A DNA stretch of 32,077 nucleotides from Izemoplasma sp964435595 (lineage in GTDB: Bacteria > Bacillota_I > Bacilli_A > Izemoplasmatales > Izemoplasmataceae): positions 1-32,077 of the forward strand of contig CAYSZV010000021.1 of the NCBI GenBank assembly GCA_964435595.1. The letters run 5' to 3'. The notes below the pieces were generated by a model. It searched no databases, had not been told where the DNA came from, and saw only the letters and a list, made by a program, of their open reading frames with translations. A program made the translations under genes and the position numbers. This document shows positions 1 through 7,927 of this stretch, piece by piece. Numbering within the stretch: the first letter of the stretch is position 1; each line of letters opens with the position of its first letter.

Positions 1-40
1 ATTTACTACATACTTGTTATATACCTGCTCAAAAAATATA

Positions 41-70
41 AAGAGTGCAAAATTAGCACTCTTTTCTTTT
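41..70 (+). terminator. rho-independent terminator of an upstream gene
   Basis: An 8-bp stem, AAGAGTGC at 41-48 with GCACTCTT at 56-63, is followed by a T-rich run. It fits the end of a rightward gene lying outside the window. The A-run before it could let it act on the other strand as well. Confidence 0.7.
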
Positions 71-81
71 GACGATTTTCC

Positions 82-110
82 AAAAAAAAGGAGACTTACG
101 TCTCTCTTTT
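82..110. terminator. second, bidirectional terminator-like hairpin
   Basis: An A8 run precedes GGAGAC, loop TTAC, then GTCTCTC and TTTT. It may terminate leftward transcription from the 322-1587 regulator gene or back up the hairpin at 41-70. The rest of 1-321 shows no supported gene; a frame at 109-297 has no ribosome site and low-complexity content. Confidence 0.5.
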
Positions 111-226
111 GTCCCTTTTGAACTTTCCTAAAGTCCATTCCTTAAGTCATTCTTTCCGTCTTTTACTTACCGATACCCTCTTAATCCGCTTTAATACAAT
201 ACTATTATCCTATTTTTTGCATAAAA

Positions 227-272
227 AAACAAGTGCTTTTTGTTGTTTTACAAATTGCATAAACACTTGTTT
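227..272. repeat. 9-bp inverted repeat with a 28-nt loop
   Basis: AAACAAGTG at 227-235 is complementary to CACTTGTTT at 264-272. It lies about 50 bases downstream of the leftward regulator gene and could be its transcription end. The loop is long, so the role is uncertain. Confidence 0.4.
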
Positions 273-321
273 AATGTGCTATATATATTGTTTGTAAAGC
301 GAATCATTGTATATTGAGGTT

Positions 322-1587
322 CTAAAACTGGTTATCAATACGTATTTTCTTGAAATGTAAAAGTTTATCAGCAATTTCGAGTGCTTTTTTGTAACTTCTT
401 TCTTGGTGATAAAACATAATTAAGTAATTATAAGAAAGTGTAATCATTTCTTGATCGTTATTCATAGTTGAAAACTCGATAAGCCACTTAATTAATTCTA
501 AATATTTTTCTTTTTCAAATAGTCCTGGCACCTTACTCATAACTTGTACTTGTAAGTATTTCCAAACTTTTTGATTATTTTGAATACTTGATTTCTCTGA
601 AAGGATATCGTAATATTTTTTCATATCTTTTATTTCGTCTTTTATGTAAGCAATTTTGAAACGTAATAGGAGAGTCTTATCAGAATGTTGATCAGGCATG
701 TTAAGTAATTGGGCTTCTGCTTGTTCAAAATTTCTATTACGAATATCAATTTCTACATGAAATCTGGTACACTCTTCTAATAATTCAGGAACATCATATT
801 TCCTTGCGAAACGCAATACATTACTTGTGATTTCATATACCTCATCATTTTTTGCAATATGATAAAAAATATTCGCTACCAAAATTTTCGTTTTCATTGC
901 TCTTATATAAATTGAGCGTTCTTCAAATTCTTTGATAATCTCTATACATATTCTGTATGAGTCGATAAACTTATACTGTTTCACAAGTGACTCAGCTAGA
1001 TATTGTTGAATCAATACATCTAGTTCTTTCTTACCATGTTTTAAAGCTTCATTAAAACAATCAGTAGCCTTATTATATTGTTGCTCTAGCAACAATACCA
1101 TACCTTGAATAAAATTAACAAGTTGCTTTTGGTCATCTGTAAAAAAGCCAAACAAAGAACTATACAAATCAAAAAACTTTCTAATTCCATCCAGTTTCTT
1201 ATTGACACTAGCATAATAAAGGCCCTTTATAATTATATAATCAACACCATCTATGCTATACATAAGTTCATTATCATGTTCAGTCAATTGATTTATCAAA
1301 ATTCCTGCTTCTTCATAATAATGATTGAATATATAATTGTAAATCTTTTCATATTTTTCTATAAAATCATTGTGTAACTCGGGATTGACATGAAAAACTA
1401 TATCTAACTCTCTAAACAAATCTTTCAATGTATGATTTGATGGAACTTGTTTTCCATTTTCTATATTCGAAATCAAGGTGTGTGAGATATTGGTTTTTTG
1501 ACCCAATTCACGTAACGAATATCCTTTTTTGATCCGTTCACTACGAATAAGTATCCCTAAAACTCTGTTGTTTTTTTTACTATCCAT
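322..1587 (-). CDS. XRE-type helix-turn-helix regulator with TPR-like C-terminal part (RRNPP/PlcR-like layout)
   Basis: A 421-residue protein. Residues about 10-65 form a Cro/C1-type HTH (RELGQKTNISHTLISNIENG is the recognition region). The remaining ~350 residues are helical and resemble degenerate tetratricopeptide repeats, e.g. YNKATDCFNEALKHGKKELD and RSYKKALEIADKLLHFKK. This layout is that of RRNPP regulators (PlcR, NprR, Rgg), which often bind short secreted peptides. I see no signal-peptide-bearing peptide gene beside it, so peptide control is unproven. The start is ATG with AAGGAGA about 7 bases upstream and a TACAAT -10 at about -25. It lies downstream of rocA but is separated by a terminator, so it is probably its own transcript. 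It may control the neighbouring proline operon, by position only. Confidence 0.8.
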   Translation of the reverse strand: MDSKKNNRVLGILIRSERIKKGYSLRELGQKTNISHTLISNIENGKQVPSNHTLKDLFRELDIVFHVNPELHNDFIEKYEKIYNYIFNHYYEEAGILINQLTEHDNELMYSIDGVDYIIIKGLYYASVNKKLDGIRKFFDLYSSLFGFFTDDQKQLVNFIQGMVLLLEQQYNKATDCFNEALKHGKKELDVLIQQYLAESLVKQYKFIDSYRICIEIIKEFEERSIYIRAMKTKILVANIFYHIAKNDEVYEITSNVLRFARKYDVPELLEECTRFHVEIDIRNRNFEQAEAQLLNMPDQHSDKTLLLRFKIAYIKDEIKDMKKYYDILSEKSSIQNNQKVWKYLQVQVMSKVPGLFEKEKYLELIKWLIEFSTMNNDQEMITLSYNYLIMFYHQERSYKKALEIADKLLHFKKIRIDNQF

Positions 1588-1630
1588 ACGACCATCTCCT
1601 TGTTCTATTGTACACTAATTTTAATATTTA

Positions 1631-1655
1631 AAAAAGGCTCAATGAGCCTTTTTTA
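1631..1655 (-). terminator. terminator of the proline-oxidation operon
   Basis: The stem AAAAAGGCTC / GAGCCTTTTT with a 2-4 nt loop sits directly after the rocA stop (1656-1658). It is T-rich on both sides, so it can act in both directions, but all neighbouring genes run leftward. Confidence 0.85.
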
Positions 1656-3212
1656 TTACAACATTTCACTTATTGATTTTGCTTGCATATGTAATTGCAA
1701 GTAATCAGGTCCTCCAGCTTTGCTGTCAGTACCACTCATATTAAACCCACCAAATGGTTGGTACCCAACAATTGCTCCTGTACATTTGCGATTTAGATAT
1801 AAGTTACCTACATGAAACTCTTCTCTTGCTCTTTCTAGGTGCATTCTGTTTTTAGATATGACAGCACCGGTTAGTCCATATTCTGTATTATTCGCAACTT
1901 CTAATGCTTGATCAAAATCTTTGACTTTACAAATAGATAATACCGGTCCAAAGATTTCTTCTTGCATCATTTTAGAGTTTGGATCTAAATCAACAAACAC
2001 TGTAGGTCTAACAAAGAATCCTGTTGAATCATCTCCAGTCCCACCTGCCAATAATCTTCCTTCAGTTTTTCCTATCTTAATATAACTCATTACTTTTGCA
2101 AATGCTTTTTCATCATTTAGTGGACCCATAAAATTGTCAAAATTTGATGGATTTCCTACAGTTAAATGGTTTGTTTTATACTCAATAATTTCAAGTATTT
2201 CATCATATACATCTTCATGAATTATTGCTCGTGAACAAGCAGAGCATTTTTGTCCACTGAACCCAAATGCACTTTTTACAATTTGATCAGCTGAAAATTC
2301 TAGGTCTGCACTTTTATCAACAATAATCGCATCTTTTCCACCCATTTCAGCTATGACACGTTTGATCCAAATTTGTCCTCTTCTTCTTTTTGCTGCCTCT
2401 TCATTAATGATTAAGCCTACATTTTTACTACCAGTAAATGAAATAAGACGAGTTTTTGGATTTCGTACCATCCATTCCCCAATTTCTGGTCCATCACCAG
2501 GAATAAAGTTTACAACACCATCAGGTAATCCAGCTTCTTCTAGGACTTCCATAAATTTATAAGCGATAACTTGTGTCGTAATTGCAGGTTTCAGTAATAC
2601 TGTGTTACCTCCTACTACTGCCGCAGTTGTCATTCCAGCTAGAATTGCTAACGGGAAATTCCATGGAGTAATCACTGCTGCTACACCCAATGGGATATAG
2701 CGGAATTCATTGCGTTCTACGTTTCTTCTTGAAAGTGTTTTTTTATCACTTTCTTGTAACTCTAGAATTTGTCTTCCATAGTATTCTAAGAAATCGATTG
2801 CTTCAGCAGTATCTGCATCTGCTTCTGGCCATGGTTTCCCAGCTTCTTTGGTCATTAACGCACTGAATTCAAATTTGCGTCTGCGGATGATGTTTGCAGC
2901 TTTAAATAAGACATCTGCACGAATACTGGCTGGCACTTTCTTCCATTCTTCGAATCTTTTTAATGCAACATCCATCGCATGTTCTGCATGTTTAAAAGAT
3001 GCTTGATGTATTGTTCCAACTAAAATCGACTTGTTTGCAGGGTTGACACTTTGATATTGTTTATCAGTTTTTACTCTATTTCCATCAATGATCAAAGAAT
3101 ACTCTTCCCCCAAATAACTTTCAACAAGTTTCAATGCTTTTCTGTACTTATCTTTGTTTTCTTGTTTGCTAAAGTCTGTTAATGGTTCTGTTTTATAACT
3201 ATATACACCCAT
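1656..3212 (-). CDS. rocA: 1-pyrroline-5-carboxylate dehydrogenase (RocA/PutA-C type)
   Basis: NAD-dependent aldehyde dehydrogenase that oxidises glutamate semialdehyde/P5C to glutamate, the second step of proline breakdown, in the cytosol. The 518-residue length matches Bacillus RocA (about 515). Visible motifs: ITPWNFP (N185), LLKPA (K208), general base E289 in AEMGGKDA, and nucleophile C323 in FSGQKCSACSR, followed by the EEIFGPVLS motif. The N-terminal extension before the ALDH core is typical of the P5CDH family. The ribosome site AGAAAGGA lies 14 bases after the preceding DAO-type gene stops, so it is the last gene of the six-gene operon. Its presence is the main argument that the operon oxidises proline or hydroxyproline. 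Other aldehyde dehydrogenases are less likely given the extension. Confidence 0.93.
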   Translation of the reverse strand: MGVYSYKTEPLTDFSKQENKDKYRKALKLVESYLGEEYSLIIDGNRVKTDKQYQSVNPANKSILVGTIHQASFKHAEHAMDVALKRFEEWKKVPASIRADVLFKAANIIRRRKFEFSALMTKEAGKPWPEADADTAEAIDFLEYYGRQILELQESDKKTLSRRNVERNEFRYIPLGVAAVITPWNFPLAILAGMTTAAVVGGNTVLLKPAITTQVIAYKFMEVLEEAGLPDGVVNFIPGDGPEIGEWMVRNPKTRLISFTGSKNVGLIINEEAAKRRRGQIWIKRVIAEMGGKDAIIVDKSADLEFSADQIVKSAFGFSGQKCSACSRAIIHEDVYDEILEIIEYKTNHLTVGNPSNFDNFMGPLNDEKAFAKVMSYIKIGKTEGRLLAGGTGDDSTGFFVRPTVFVDLDPNSKMMQEEIFGPVLSICKVKDFDQALEVANNTEYGLTGAVISKNRMHLERAREEFHVGNLYLNRKCTGAIVGYQPFGGFNMSGTDSKAGGPDYLQLHMQAKSISEML

Positions 3213-3226
3213 ACTTTTTTTCCTTT

Positions 3227-4372
3227 CTAAACGACACTAGTTTCGTATTCACTATGGTCGTTATTTTTGAATCTATCTATATGCAACTCTGTAATATCAA
3301 TTGTCATTGGCTCATTCAATATTATTTCACTCAGTAGTAATCCTGTCATTGGTGCAAACATGAAACCATGCCCACTAAATCCACAAGCCATGTAAAATCC
3401 AGGTAATTGATCTGTGTCAGAAATGATTGGTTGTCGATCTGGACTCAAATTATAGGATCCACCCCATTGTCTTACGACTCTTAACTCACCAATAGGTGGA
3501 AGCAACTCAGTGACTGTTTTACTCATTTCATCTAAAAATGTATGAGTACTTCCAATGTCGTGATTTTTTGCTACATTTTTATCACTTCTACCCATTATGA
3601 AACTTCCATGGGGTACTTGTTGGCAATAAATGTTTTTAGAGAAACTTATTACCATTGGACCTTGAATTTTTTCAATTGGCTCAGTTACTAAAATTTCATG
3701 ATTTTCACTATAAACCGGGATAGAAACGCCTGCCAACTCTCCAACTTCTTTTGAAAAACCTCCAGCTGCATTTACTACTTTGTTCGTAATCACTTCTCTT
3801 TTGTCAGTGATTACTTTTTGAATTGTATTATCTTTTACTAGAATATTTAATACTTTTTCTCTATAGAAGAATTGTACTCCCATTCTTTTTGCTGCGGTAT
3901 AATACGCGTCTGTCATCAAAAATGGATTCAAATGCCCGTCTGTTGGACAGTATGTTGCTCCTAAAACAATATCTTTGTTTAAATGGGGAACAATTTTTAA
4001 AGCCTCTTCAAGGTTTAATTTCTTAGCAGGAATTCCAACACTGTTCTGTAACTTCACATTTTTAGCAAATTGGACTTCCTCTTCTTCTGTTGTCGTTACA
4101 ATTAAATATCCTTCTTGTTTGAACTCGATATCTCTATGATAGTTTAATATTTCTTGTGCTTGTTCAAAAAAATCTATACTGCCCTTTGCAAGGATACAAT
4201 TCATTTTTGTACCCCATTGTTGTCTTACTCCTGCACCACATCTTCCTGTGGCACCACCACTCATATAATTATCATCAAATACAACAATATCTTTCATACC
4301 CTTTTTCGCTAAATTATAAGCGATACTAACTCCGCTGATCCCTCCACCAATAATTACGATATTAGCTTTCAT
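3227..4372 (-). CDS. FAD-dependent DAO-family dehydrogenase subunit (proline dehydrogenase beta / HcnC / sarcosine oxidase beta-like)
   Basis: 381 residues with an N-terminal Rossmann FAD motif (VIIGGGISG, residues 7-14), GRCGAGVRQQWG near 45, and the C-terminal GFSGHGFMFAP signature typical of amine/imino-acid oxidoreductases of the DAO fold. In heteromeric dye-linked proline dehydrogenases of Thermococcales (PDH1) this subunit oxidises proline at FAD, and HcnC of HCN synthase is also related. Here it would deliver electrons to the other operon subunits. It overlaps the upstream BFD-type gene by 11 bp, so translation is coupled. A GGAG site lies 10 bases before ATG. The substrate cannot be read from sequence: proline is favoured because rocA follows 14 bp later. 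Sarcosine, glycine or D-hydroxyproline are alternatives. Confidence 0.85.
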   Translation of the reverse strand: MKANIVIIGGGISGVSIAYNLAKKGMKDIVVFDDNYMSGGATGRCGAGVRQQWGTKMNCILAKGSIDFFEQAQEILNYHRDIEFKQEGYLIVTTTEEEEVQFAKNVKLQNSVGIPAKKLNLEEALKIVPHLNKDIVLGATYCPTDGHLNPFLMTDAYYTAAKRMGVQFFYREKVLNILVKDNTIQKVITDKREVITNKVVNAAGGFSKEVGELAGVSIPVYSENHEILVTEPIEKIQGPMVISFSKNIYCQQVPHGSFIMGRSDKNVAKNHDIGSTHTFLDEMSKTVTELLPPIGELRVVRQWGGSYNLSPDRQPIISDTDQLPGFYMACGFSGHGFMFAPMTGLLLSEIILNEPMTIDITELHIDRFKNNDHSEYETSVV

Positions 4373-4643
4373 CTTTGGCTTGCTCCGCGATAGATTTTAG
4401 TTTCACACCAGAAATAAGTGGTCTTGGTGTATGAGTTTTTACATCTTTCAAGGGGATCTTCAGATATTTAGCAATTTCTCTTTGTACTAACAGTCCACAT
4501 GTATTTCCTTGGCACGCCCCCATGCCAACACGTAAAATTCTTTTTAAATCTTCAAATGTAGTATATCCTTCTTCCAAACAATCATGGATATCTTGTAAAG
4601 AAACATCTTCACATCTACATATAATAATATCTTTTTTATTCAT
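4362..4643 (-). CDS. BFD-type [2Fe-2S]-binding small subunit
   Basis: A 93-residue protein of the Fer2_BFD type, with cysteines C9 and C11 (ICRCED) and C44 and C49 (GACQGNTCG), a CxC...CxxxxC arrangement. The tail TPRPLISGVKL is seen in the BFD domain that is fused to the C-terminus of the FAD/NAD subunit in HcnB and some sarcosine/opine oxidases. Here it is a free-standing gene. I start it at the ATG at 4643, because TTAGGAG lies 5 bases before it; the longer frame from 4670 has no ribosome site. It overlaps the ferredoxin gene by 8 bp and the DAO gene by 11 bp. Role: an electron-transfer subunit of the complex. Confidence 0.85.
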   Translation of the reverse strand: MNKKDIIICRCEDVSLQDIHDCLEEGYTTFEDLKRILRVGMGACQGNTCGLLVQREIAKYLKIPLKDVKTHTPRPLISGVKLKSIAEQAKDES

Positions 4644-5118
4644 GGGGTCTCCTAACTGTGACGAAGTCATACAAGTGTTCTTTATCTACTAAAACTGTTA
4701 ATAGGGCTGTTTTATCTTGATTCTTGGTTAGTTGTATTTTTTCGATAATACAATTACCGATGATTTCGCCTTTTCTATTCACTGCTTTCCACATATCTCC
4801 ATTTGTTGGCAATGGTAAAAATTCATATGGGATTTTGAATCGCAAGTGGTTGTCCAATTCTTGAACTGTAAAAATCGCAAGACCAGGACAATTAAATACA
4901 CAAATTCCACACCCGGTACATTTGGTGAAATCTACTTTTGGAGGGGTATTAATATCTTCTCCGATATAAATTGCATCAAATGGACAGCTAGTGCTACAAG
5001 GATTACATGGAATTTCTTCATAACATTCTGTGATGGCTTTTGGTCTTACTAATTTATCTTCGTTAGGAAATCTTGATTTAATTTGTTCAATTGAAGGAAC
5101 ACCGTTTTTATTTAGCAT
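4636..5118 (-). CDS. 4Fe-4S ferredoxin-type subunit
   Basis: 160 residues. Cysteines occur as C32, C38, C41, C45 (PCNPCSTSCP) and C67, C70, C73, C77 (CTGCGICVFNCP). The second set is a canonical 4Fe-4S motif; the first is a shortened CxxCxxxCP set that could hold another cluster. The C-terminal ~80 residues are a beta-rich domain without a recognised name. It probably carries electrons from the flavin subunits onward. The ATG at 5118 is chosen because GAGGA lies 6 bases before it; the ATG two codons earlier abuts the ribosome site. It overlaps the flavoprotein gene upstream by 11 bp. Confidence 0.85.
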   Translation of the reverse strand: MLNKNGVPSIEQIKSRFPNEDKLVRPKAITECYEEIPCNPCSTSCPFDAIYIGEDINTPPKVDFTKCTGCGICVFNCPGLAIFTVQELDNHLRFKIPYEFLPLPTNGDMWKAVNRKGEIIGNCIIEKIQLTKNQDKTALLTVLVDKEHLYDFVTVRRPHE

Positions 5119-6199
5119 AATCATTCCTCAATTCTGCGAGACCATCTCTTGTTGCTTTCCCAAATGGTCCACTTCTAAGATTTTTTAATTGCCCTACAAG
5201 ATCATCGTGTAACTCATCATGATTCTTGTGTTTTTTTCCTAGCGACTCACCAACCAAAAGTCCAGTTAAATATCCTTCTACAATTGCACTACTTGCTTCT
5301 TCAACTCCACATACATCTCCTGCAACATAGATATTATCTATAGTAGTTTGATGATGTTCATTGATAACAGGTACAAGGCCACCTAGTGCTGGAATATATT
5401 TCATTTCCGCCCCTATCATCCCAATCAAAGAAGACAAAGGAGTTAATCCTACACTGATACATAATGCATCAACTTCTAATTCTTGTTCTGTTCCTTGTAT
5501 CGGATTCCAGTTTTCATCAAGTTCTGAATACACAATTTTTTCCAAGGTATCTATTCCAATTGCTTTCACGATCGAATGTTTGGTAACAATATCAACACCC
5601 AATCGTTTTAATTTAGAAGCATGCACTTTGTATCCACCAATAGTAGGAGCAGCTTCAAGTACTTTTAATACCTTAACTCCAGCTTGTAATAATTGATAAC
5701 TTACAATTAGTCCAATATTCCCAGATCCAACCATAACTACCTTGTCACCAGGTAATACACCGTGAACATTCATTAGTGTTTGAACTGCACCAGCACCATA
5801 TATTCCAGGAAGATCATTGTTTTCAAATGCCAAGAATTTTTCACTTGCACCGGTTGCTACTATCAAACTCTTGAATTGAATTTTCTCATATTTATCATCT
5901 TTTAAAATCGTTACAACATTATCAGGATACAAGCCAACAACAGTTGTTTCTGTCATAAAAGTAATGAAATCAGGATACTTCATACAGTCATCAATTAAAA
6001 TTTGAGCTATGTTGATTCCTCTTGTTTTTGCATATTGTTTTTCACTTCCAAAAAACATGTGTGTTTGTTTTACAAGTTGTCCACCTAACTTATAATCTCG
6101 TTCTATTACAAGCGAGTGTACACCACACTCAGCAGCTACTTTGGCTGCACTTAATCCGGCAGGTCCTCCGCCAATTATAACCAAATCAGCTTGTCTCAT
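5108..6199 (-). CDS. NAD(P)/FAD-dependent oxidoreductase subunit (proline dehydrogenase alpha / HcnB N-part-like)
   Basis: A 363-residue two-dinucleotide-binding flavoprotein. FAD motif IIGGGPAG (8-15), second nucleotide motif VGSGNIG (157-163), and C-terminal FAD-binding TTIDNIYVAGDVCG. It lacks the redox-active CxxC of thioredoxin/glutathione reductases, matching the alpha subunit of heteromeric proline dehydrogenases and HcnB, which moves electrons between the imino-acid flavin and NAD or a carrier. The C-terminal BFD domain found in many homologues is absent here and encoded separately at 4362-4643. AAAGGAG lies 6 bases before ATG. It overlaps the [2Fe-2S] gene by 14 bp. Confidence 0.88.
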   Translation of the reverse strand: MRQADLVIIGGGPAGLSAAKVAAECGVHSLVIERDYKLGGQLVKQTHMFFGSEKQYAKTRGINIAQILIDDCMKYPDFITFMTETTVVGLYPDNVVTILKDDKYEKIQFKSLIVATGASEKFLAFENNDLPGIYGAGAVQTLMNVHGVLPGDKVVMVGSGNIGLIVSYQLLQAGVKVLKVLEAAPTIGGYKVHASKLKRLGVDIVTKHSIVKAIGIDTLEKIVYSELDENWNPIQGTEQELEVDALCISVGLTPLSSLIGMIGAEMKYIPALGGLVPVINEHHQTTIDNIYVAGDVCGVEEASSAIVEGYLTGLLVGESLGKKHKNHDELHDDLVGQLKNLRSGPFGKATRDGLAELRNDYAK

Positions 6200-6500
6200 A
6201 TAGAACTCCTTTGTTTGTTTGAGTCTCCACTATCATTCCTTCTTGTAGTTTTGTAACACATGTTCTAACATTAGGGACTCCATCCACTATCATGTTGCAA
6301 GATGCACAGTTTCCAATTGCACAATAAAAACCTCTTGGTCTTTTGTGCTCAATACTGTGGCTTAATTTTCGAACTCCTAAGGCATGAAGTGCGGAAGCGA
6401 TTGTATCGCCTTCATAGCCAAAAACTGCTTTCCCATCATATGTGAAGTTTATCTGTTTTTTTTCTTCAAACTGTAAAATGGGATGTTCTTTAATTCGCAT
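6186..6500 (-). CDS. small [2Fe-2S] ferredoxin-like subunit (HcnA / SoxA N-domain-like)
   Basis: 104 residues, first gene of the operon. The cysteine set C60, C65, C68, C81 (FYCAIGNCASCN ... RTC) is the plant-type [2Fe-2S] spacing. The N-terminal stretch with YDGKAVFGYEGDTIASALHA is the usual beta-grasp start of HcnA and of the N-domain of sarcosine oxidase alpha. Expected to form part of the electron path with the gene at 5108-6199. GAGGTGG lies 6 bases before ATG. The promoter is directly upstream (6527-6550). Confidence 0.88.
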   Translation of the reverse strand: MRIKEHPILQFEEKKQINFTYDGKAVFGYEGDTIASALHALGVRKLSHSIEHKRPRGFYCAIGNCASCNMIVDGVPNVRTCVTKLQEGMIVETQTNKGVLYETS

Positions 6501-6526
6501 GTATTTACCACCTCACTATATTACAA

Positions 6527-6550
6527 ATTATATCATATAAAACGCTTACA
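6527..6550 (-). promoter_or_regulatory. extended -10 promoter with overlapping cre-like (CcpA) site
   Basis: On the minus strand TGATATAAT (extended -10, hexamer at 6527-6532) lies 26 bases before the first operon ATG. Just upstream, TGTAAGCGTTTTAT (6537-6550) matches 12 of 14 positions of the CcpA cre consensus TGWAANCGNTNWCA. Its position over the -35 region implies repression by carbon catabolite control. This is an inference: ccpA is not in the window. Confidence 0.6.
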
Positions 6551-6573
6551 TTGTCTATAAATATAAAATATCT

Positions 6574-6601
6574 AAAAAAATAGATACATAAATGTATCTA
6601 T
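6574..6601 (-). terminator. terminator after the amidohydrolase gene
   Basis: A perfect 10-bp stem, ATAGATACAT (6580-6589) and ATGTATCTAT (6592-6601), is followed on the minus strand by T7. It separates the amidohydrolase transcript from the proline operon. Confidence 0.85.
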
Positions 6602-6610
6602 CTTTGTGTT

Positions 6611-7771
6611 TTATGCTTTATGAACAACTTTTCCGTCAATAATAACATATTGCGGTCTTGTCATAATATCAAATAATGGACCGTCCCAAATTACGATATC
6701 AGCATCTTTACCAACTGCAAGACTACCAACACGGTCATCAATACCATTTATTTTAGCACTATTGATTGTTAATGCTTGAAGAGCTTTATCTTCTGACAAT
6801 CCTTCTTTGACGAACAACGCCGCTTGTACTAGCGTAGTATCGAGAGTGATTACTGGATGATCTGTCATAATAGCAAATTCAACACCATAGTCTTCTAACA
6901 CTTTACCTGATGTAAATGATTTATTCACTAATTCATATTTTGAAGCCATACCTAAAGTAGGACCAATAATGACAGGAAACTTTTGTGACTTCACTAAATC
7001 AGGAATCAAATACGCTTCTGTTGCATGTTCTACCGTCATGTTTAAATCGAACTCGTTTGCAATGCGAATAGCAGTTGCAATATCATCTGCTCTGTGAGCA
7101 TGAATCTTAACAATCATACCATCAAATACTCTCATTAAAGAATGTAATTTCATATCAAATGGAGGTTCTTTTGCATCTTCTTCTTTGTTTAAAAATGCAT
7201 GATACTTTTTATGATATTCTCTTGCTTTAAAGAGCCATTCTCTCATTAGTGCTGCACTAGCCATTCTGGTACCAGGATTTTTTCCACCTGTTCCATAGAC
7301 TCTTTTCGGATTTTCACCCAAAGCCATTTTCATAGCAGTTTCTTCTTTAATTACTACTTCTTCTACAGTGTTACCAAATGTTTTAATTGCTGTAAAAGTA
7401 CCTCCAATTACGTTGGCACTACCTGGTCCAGTATTCACTGTTGTAATTCCAGCTTTATAAGTGTATTCAAATGCCATATCTTTCATATATAGACTATCAA
7501 TCCCTCTTAATTCAGGATAAATTGGCCCGCTCATTTCATTTGTATCATTTCCTTCAAAACGAATCCCTTCTTCCATAATTCCTATATGGCAATGGGGATC
7601 AACGAGTCCTGGAGTCACTAATTTTCCATTTGCATTAATCACTTCTGCATCTTTTACCTTTAATTTACCTTCTACTACTTCCTTAATTTTCCCATTTTCA
7701 ACAAGTATAGAACCGTTCTTAATTTCTAATCCAGCCATTGTTTTAATGTGTGCATTTTGTATCAACAACAT
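6611..7771 (-). CDS. metal-dependent amidohydrolase (imidazolonepropionase-like)
   Basis: 386 residues of the amidohydrolase superfamily (COG1228-like). Metal motif DPHCHIG (H60, H62), further His sites in KIHAHRADD and EHATEAY, and the catalytic Asp region MTDHPV. The C-terminal beta sandwich ends with VGSLAVGKDADIVIWDG. Homologues hydrolyse cyclic amides or dipeptides; a prolidase-like role supplying proline to the operon downstream would fit but is not shown by the sequence. Start: the ATG at 7771 is preceded by GGAGG 7 bases away, and that ribosome site lies inside the frame that begins at 7786, so the longer start is rejected. It has its own promoter and terminator. Confidence 0.85.
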   Translation of the reverse strand: MLLIQNAHIKTMAGLEIKNGSILVENGKIKEVVEGKLKVKDAEVINANGKLVTPGLVDPHCHIGIMEEGIRFEGNDTNEMSGPIYPELRGIDSLYMKDMAFEYTYKAGITTVNTGPGSANVIGGTFTAIKTFGNTVEEVVIKEETAMKMALGENPKRVYGTGGKNPGTRMASAALMREWLFKAREYHKKYHAFLNKEEDAKEPPFDMKLHSLMRVFDGMIVKIHAHRADDIATAIRIANEFDLNMTVEHATEAYLIPDLVKSQKFPVIIGPTLGMASKYELVNKSFTSGKVLEDYGVEFAIMTDHPVITLDTTLVQAALFVKEGLSEDKALQALTINSAKINGIDDRVGSLAVGKDADIVIWDGPLFDIMTRPQYVIIDGKVVHKA

Positions 7772-7808
7772 ATTTGTAACCTCCATTAAGTGTGTTTTCT
7801 CTATTGTT

Positions 7809-7847
7809 ATTATATTAAAAAAAGTACTATATTACAAATAGCACTTT
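7809..7847 (-). promoter_or_regulatory. amidohydrolase promoter overlapping the tetR terminator hairpin
   Basis: On the minus strand TTGTAA (7832-7837), a 17-bp spacer and TATAAT (7809-7814) form a promoter about 38 bases before the ATG. The same stretch forms an imperfect hairpin, AAAAGTGCTAT / ATAGTACTTTT followed by Ts, which can end the tetR transcript coming from 7928. Terminator and promoter share bases. Confidence 0.6.
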
Positions 7848-7927
7848 TGAAAATATTGTCACATTGGTTATTCGATCGAGTCCAGTATTTATAGAATTGT
7901 TACGTGAGTTTTATAATTATCGAATTA

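Noticed and set aside
109..297. A 62-codon rightward frame at the left edge
   Set aside because: It starts inside a terminator hairpin, has no ribosome site, and is low-complexity.
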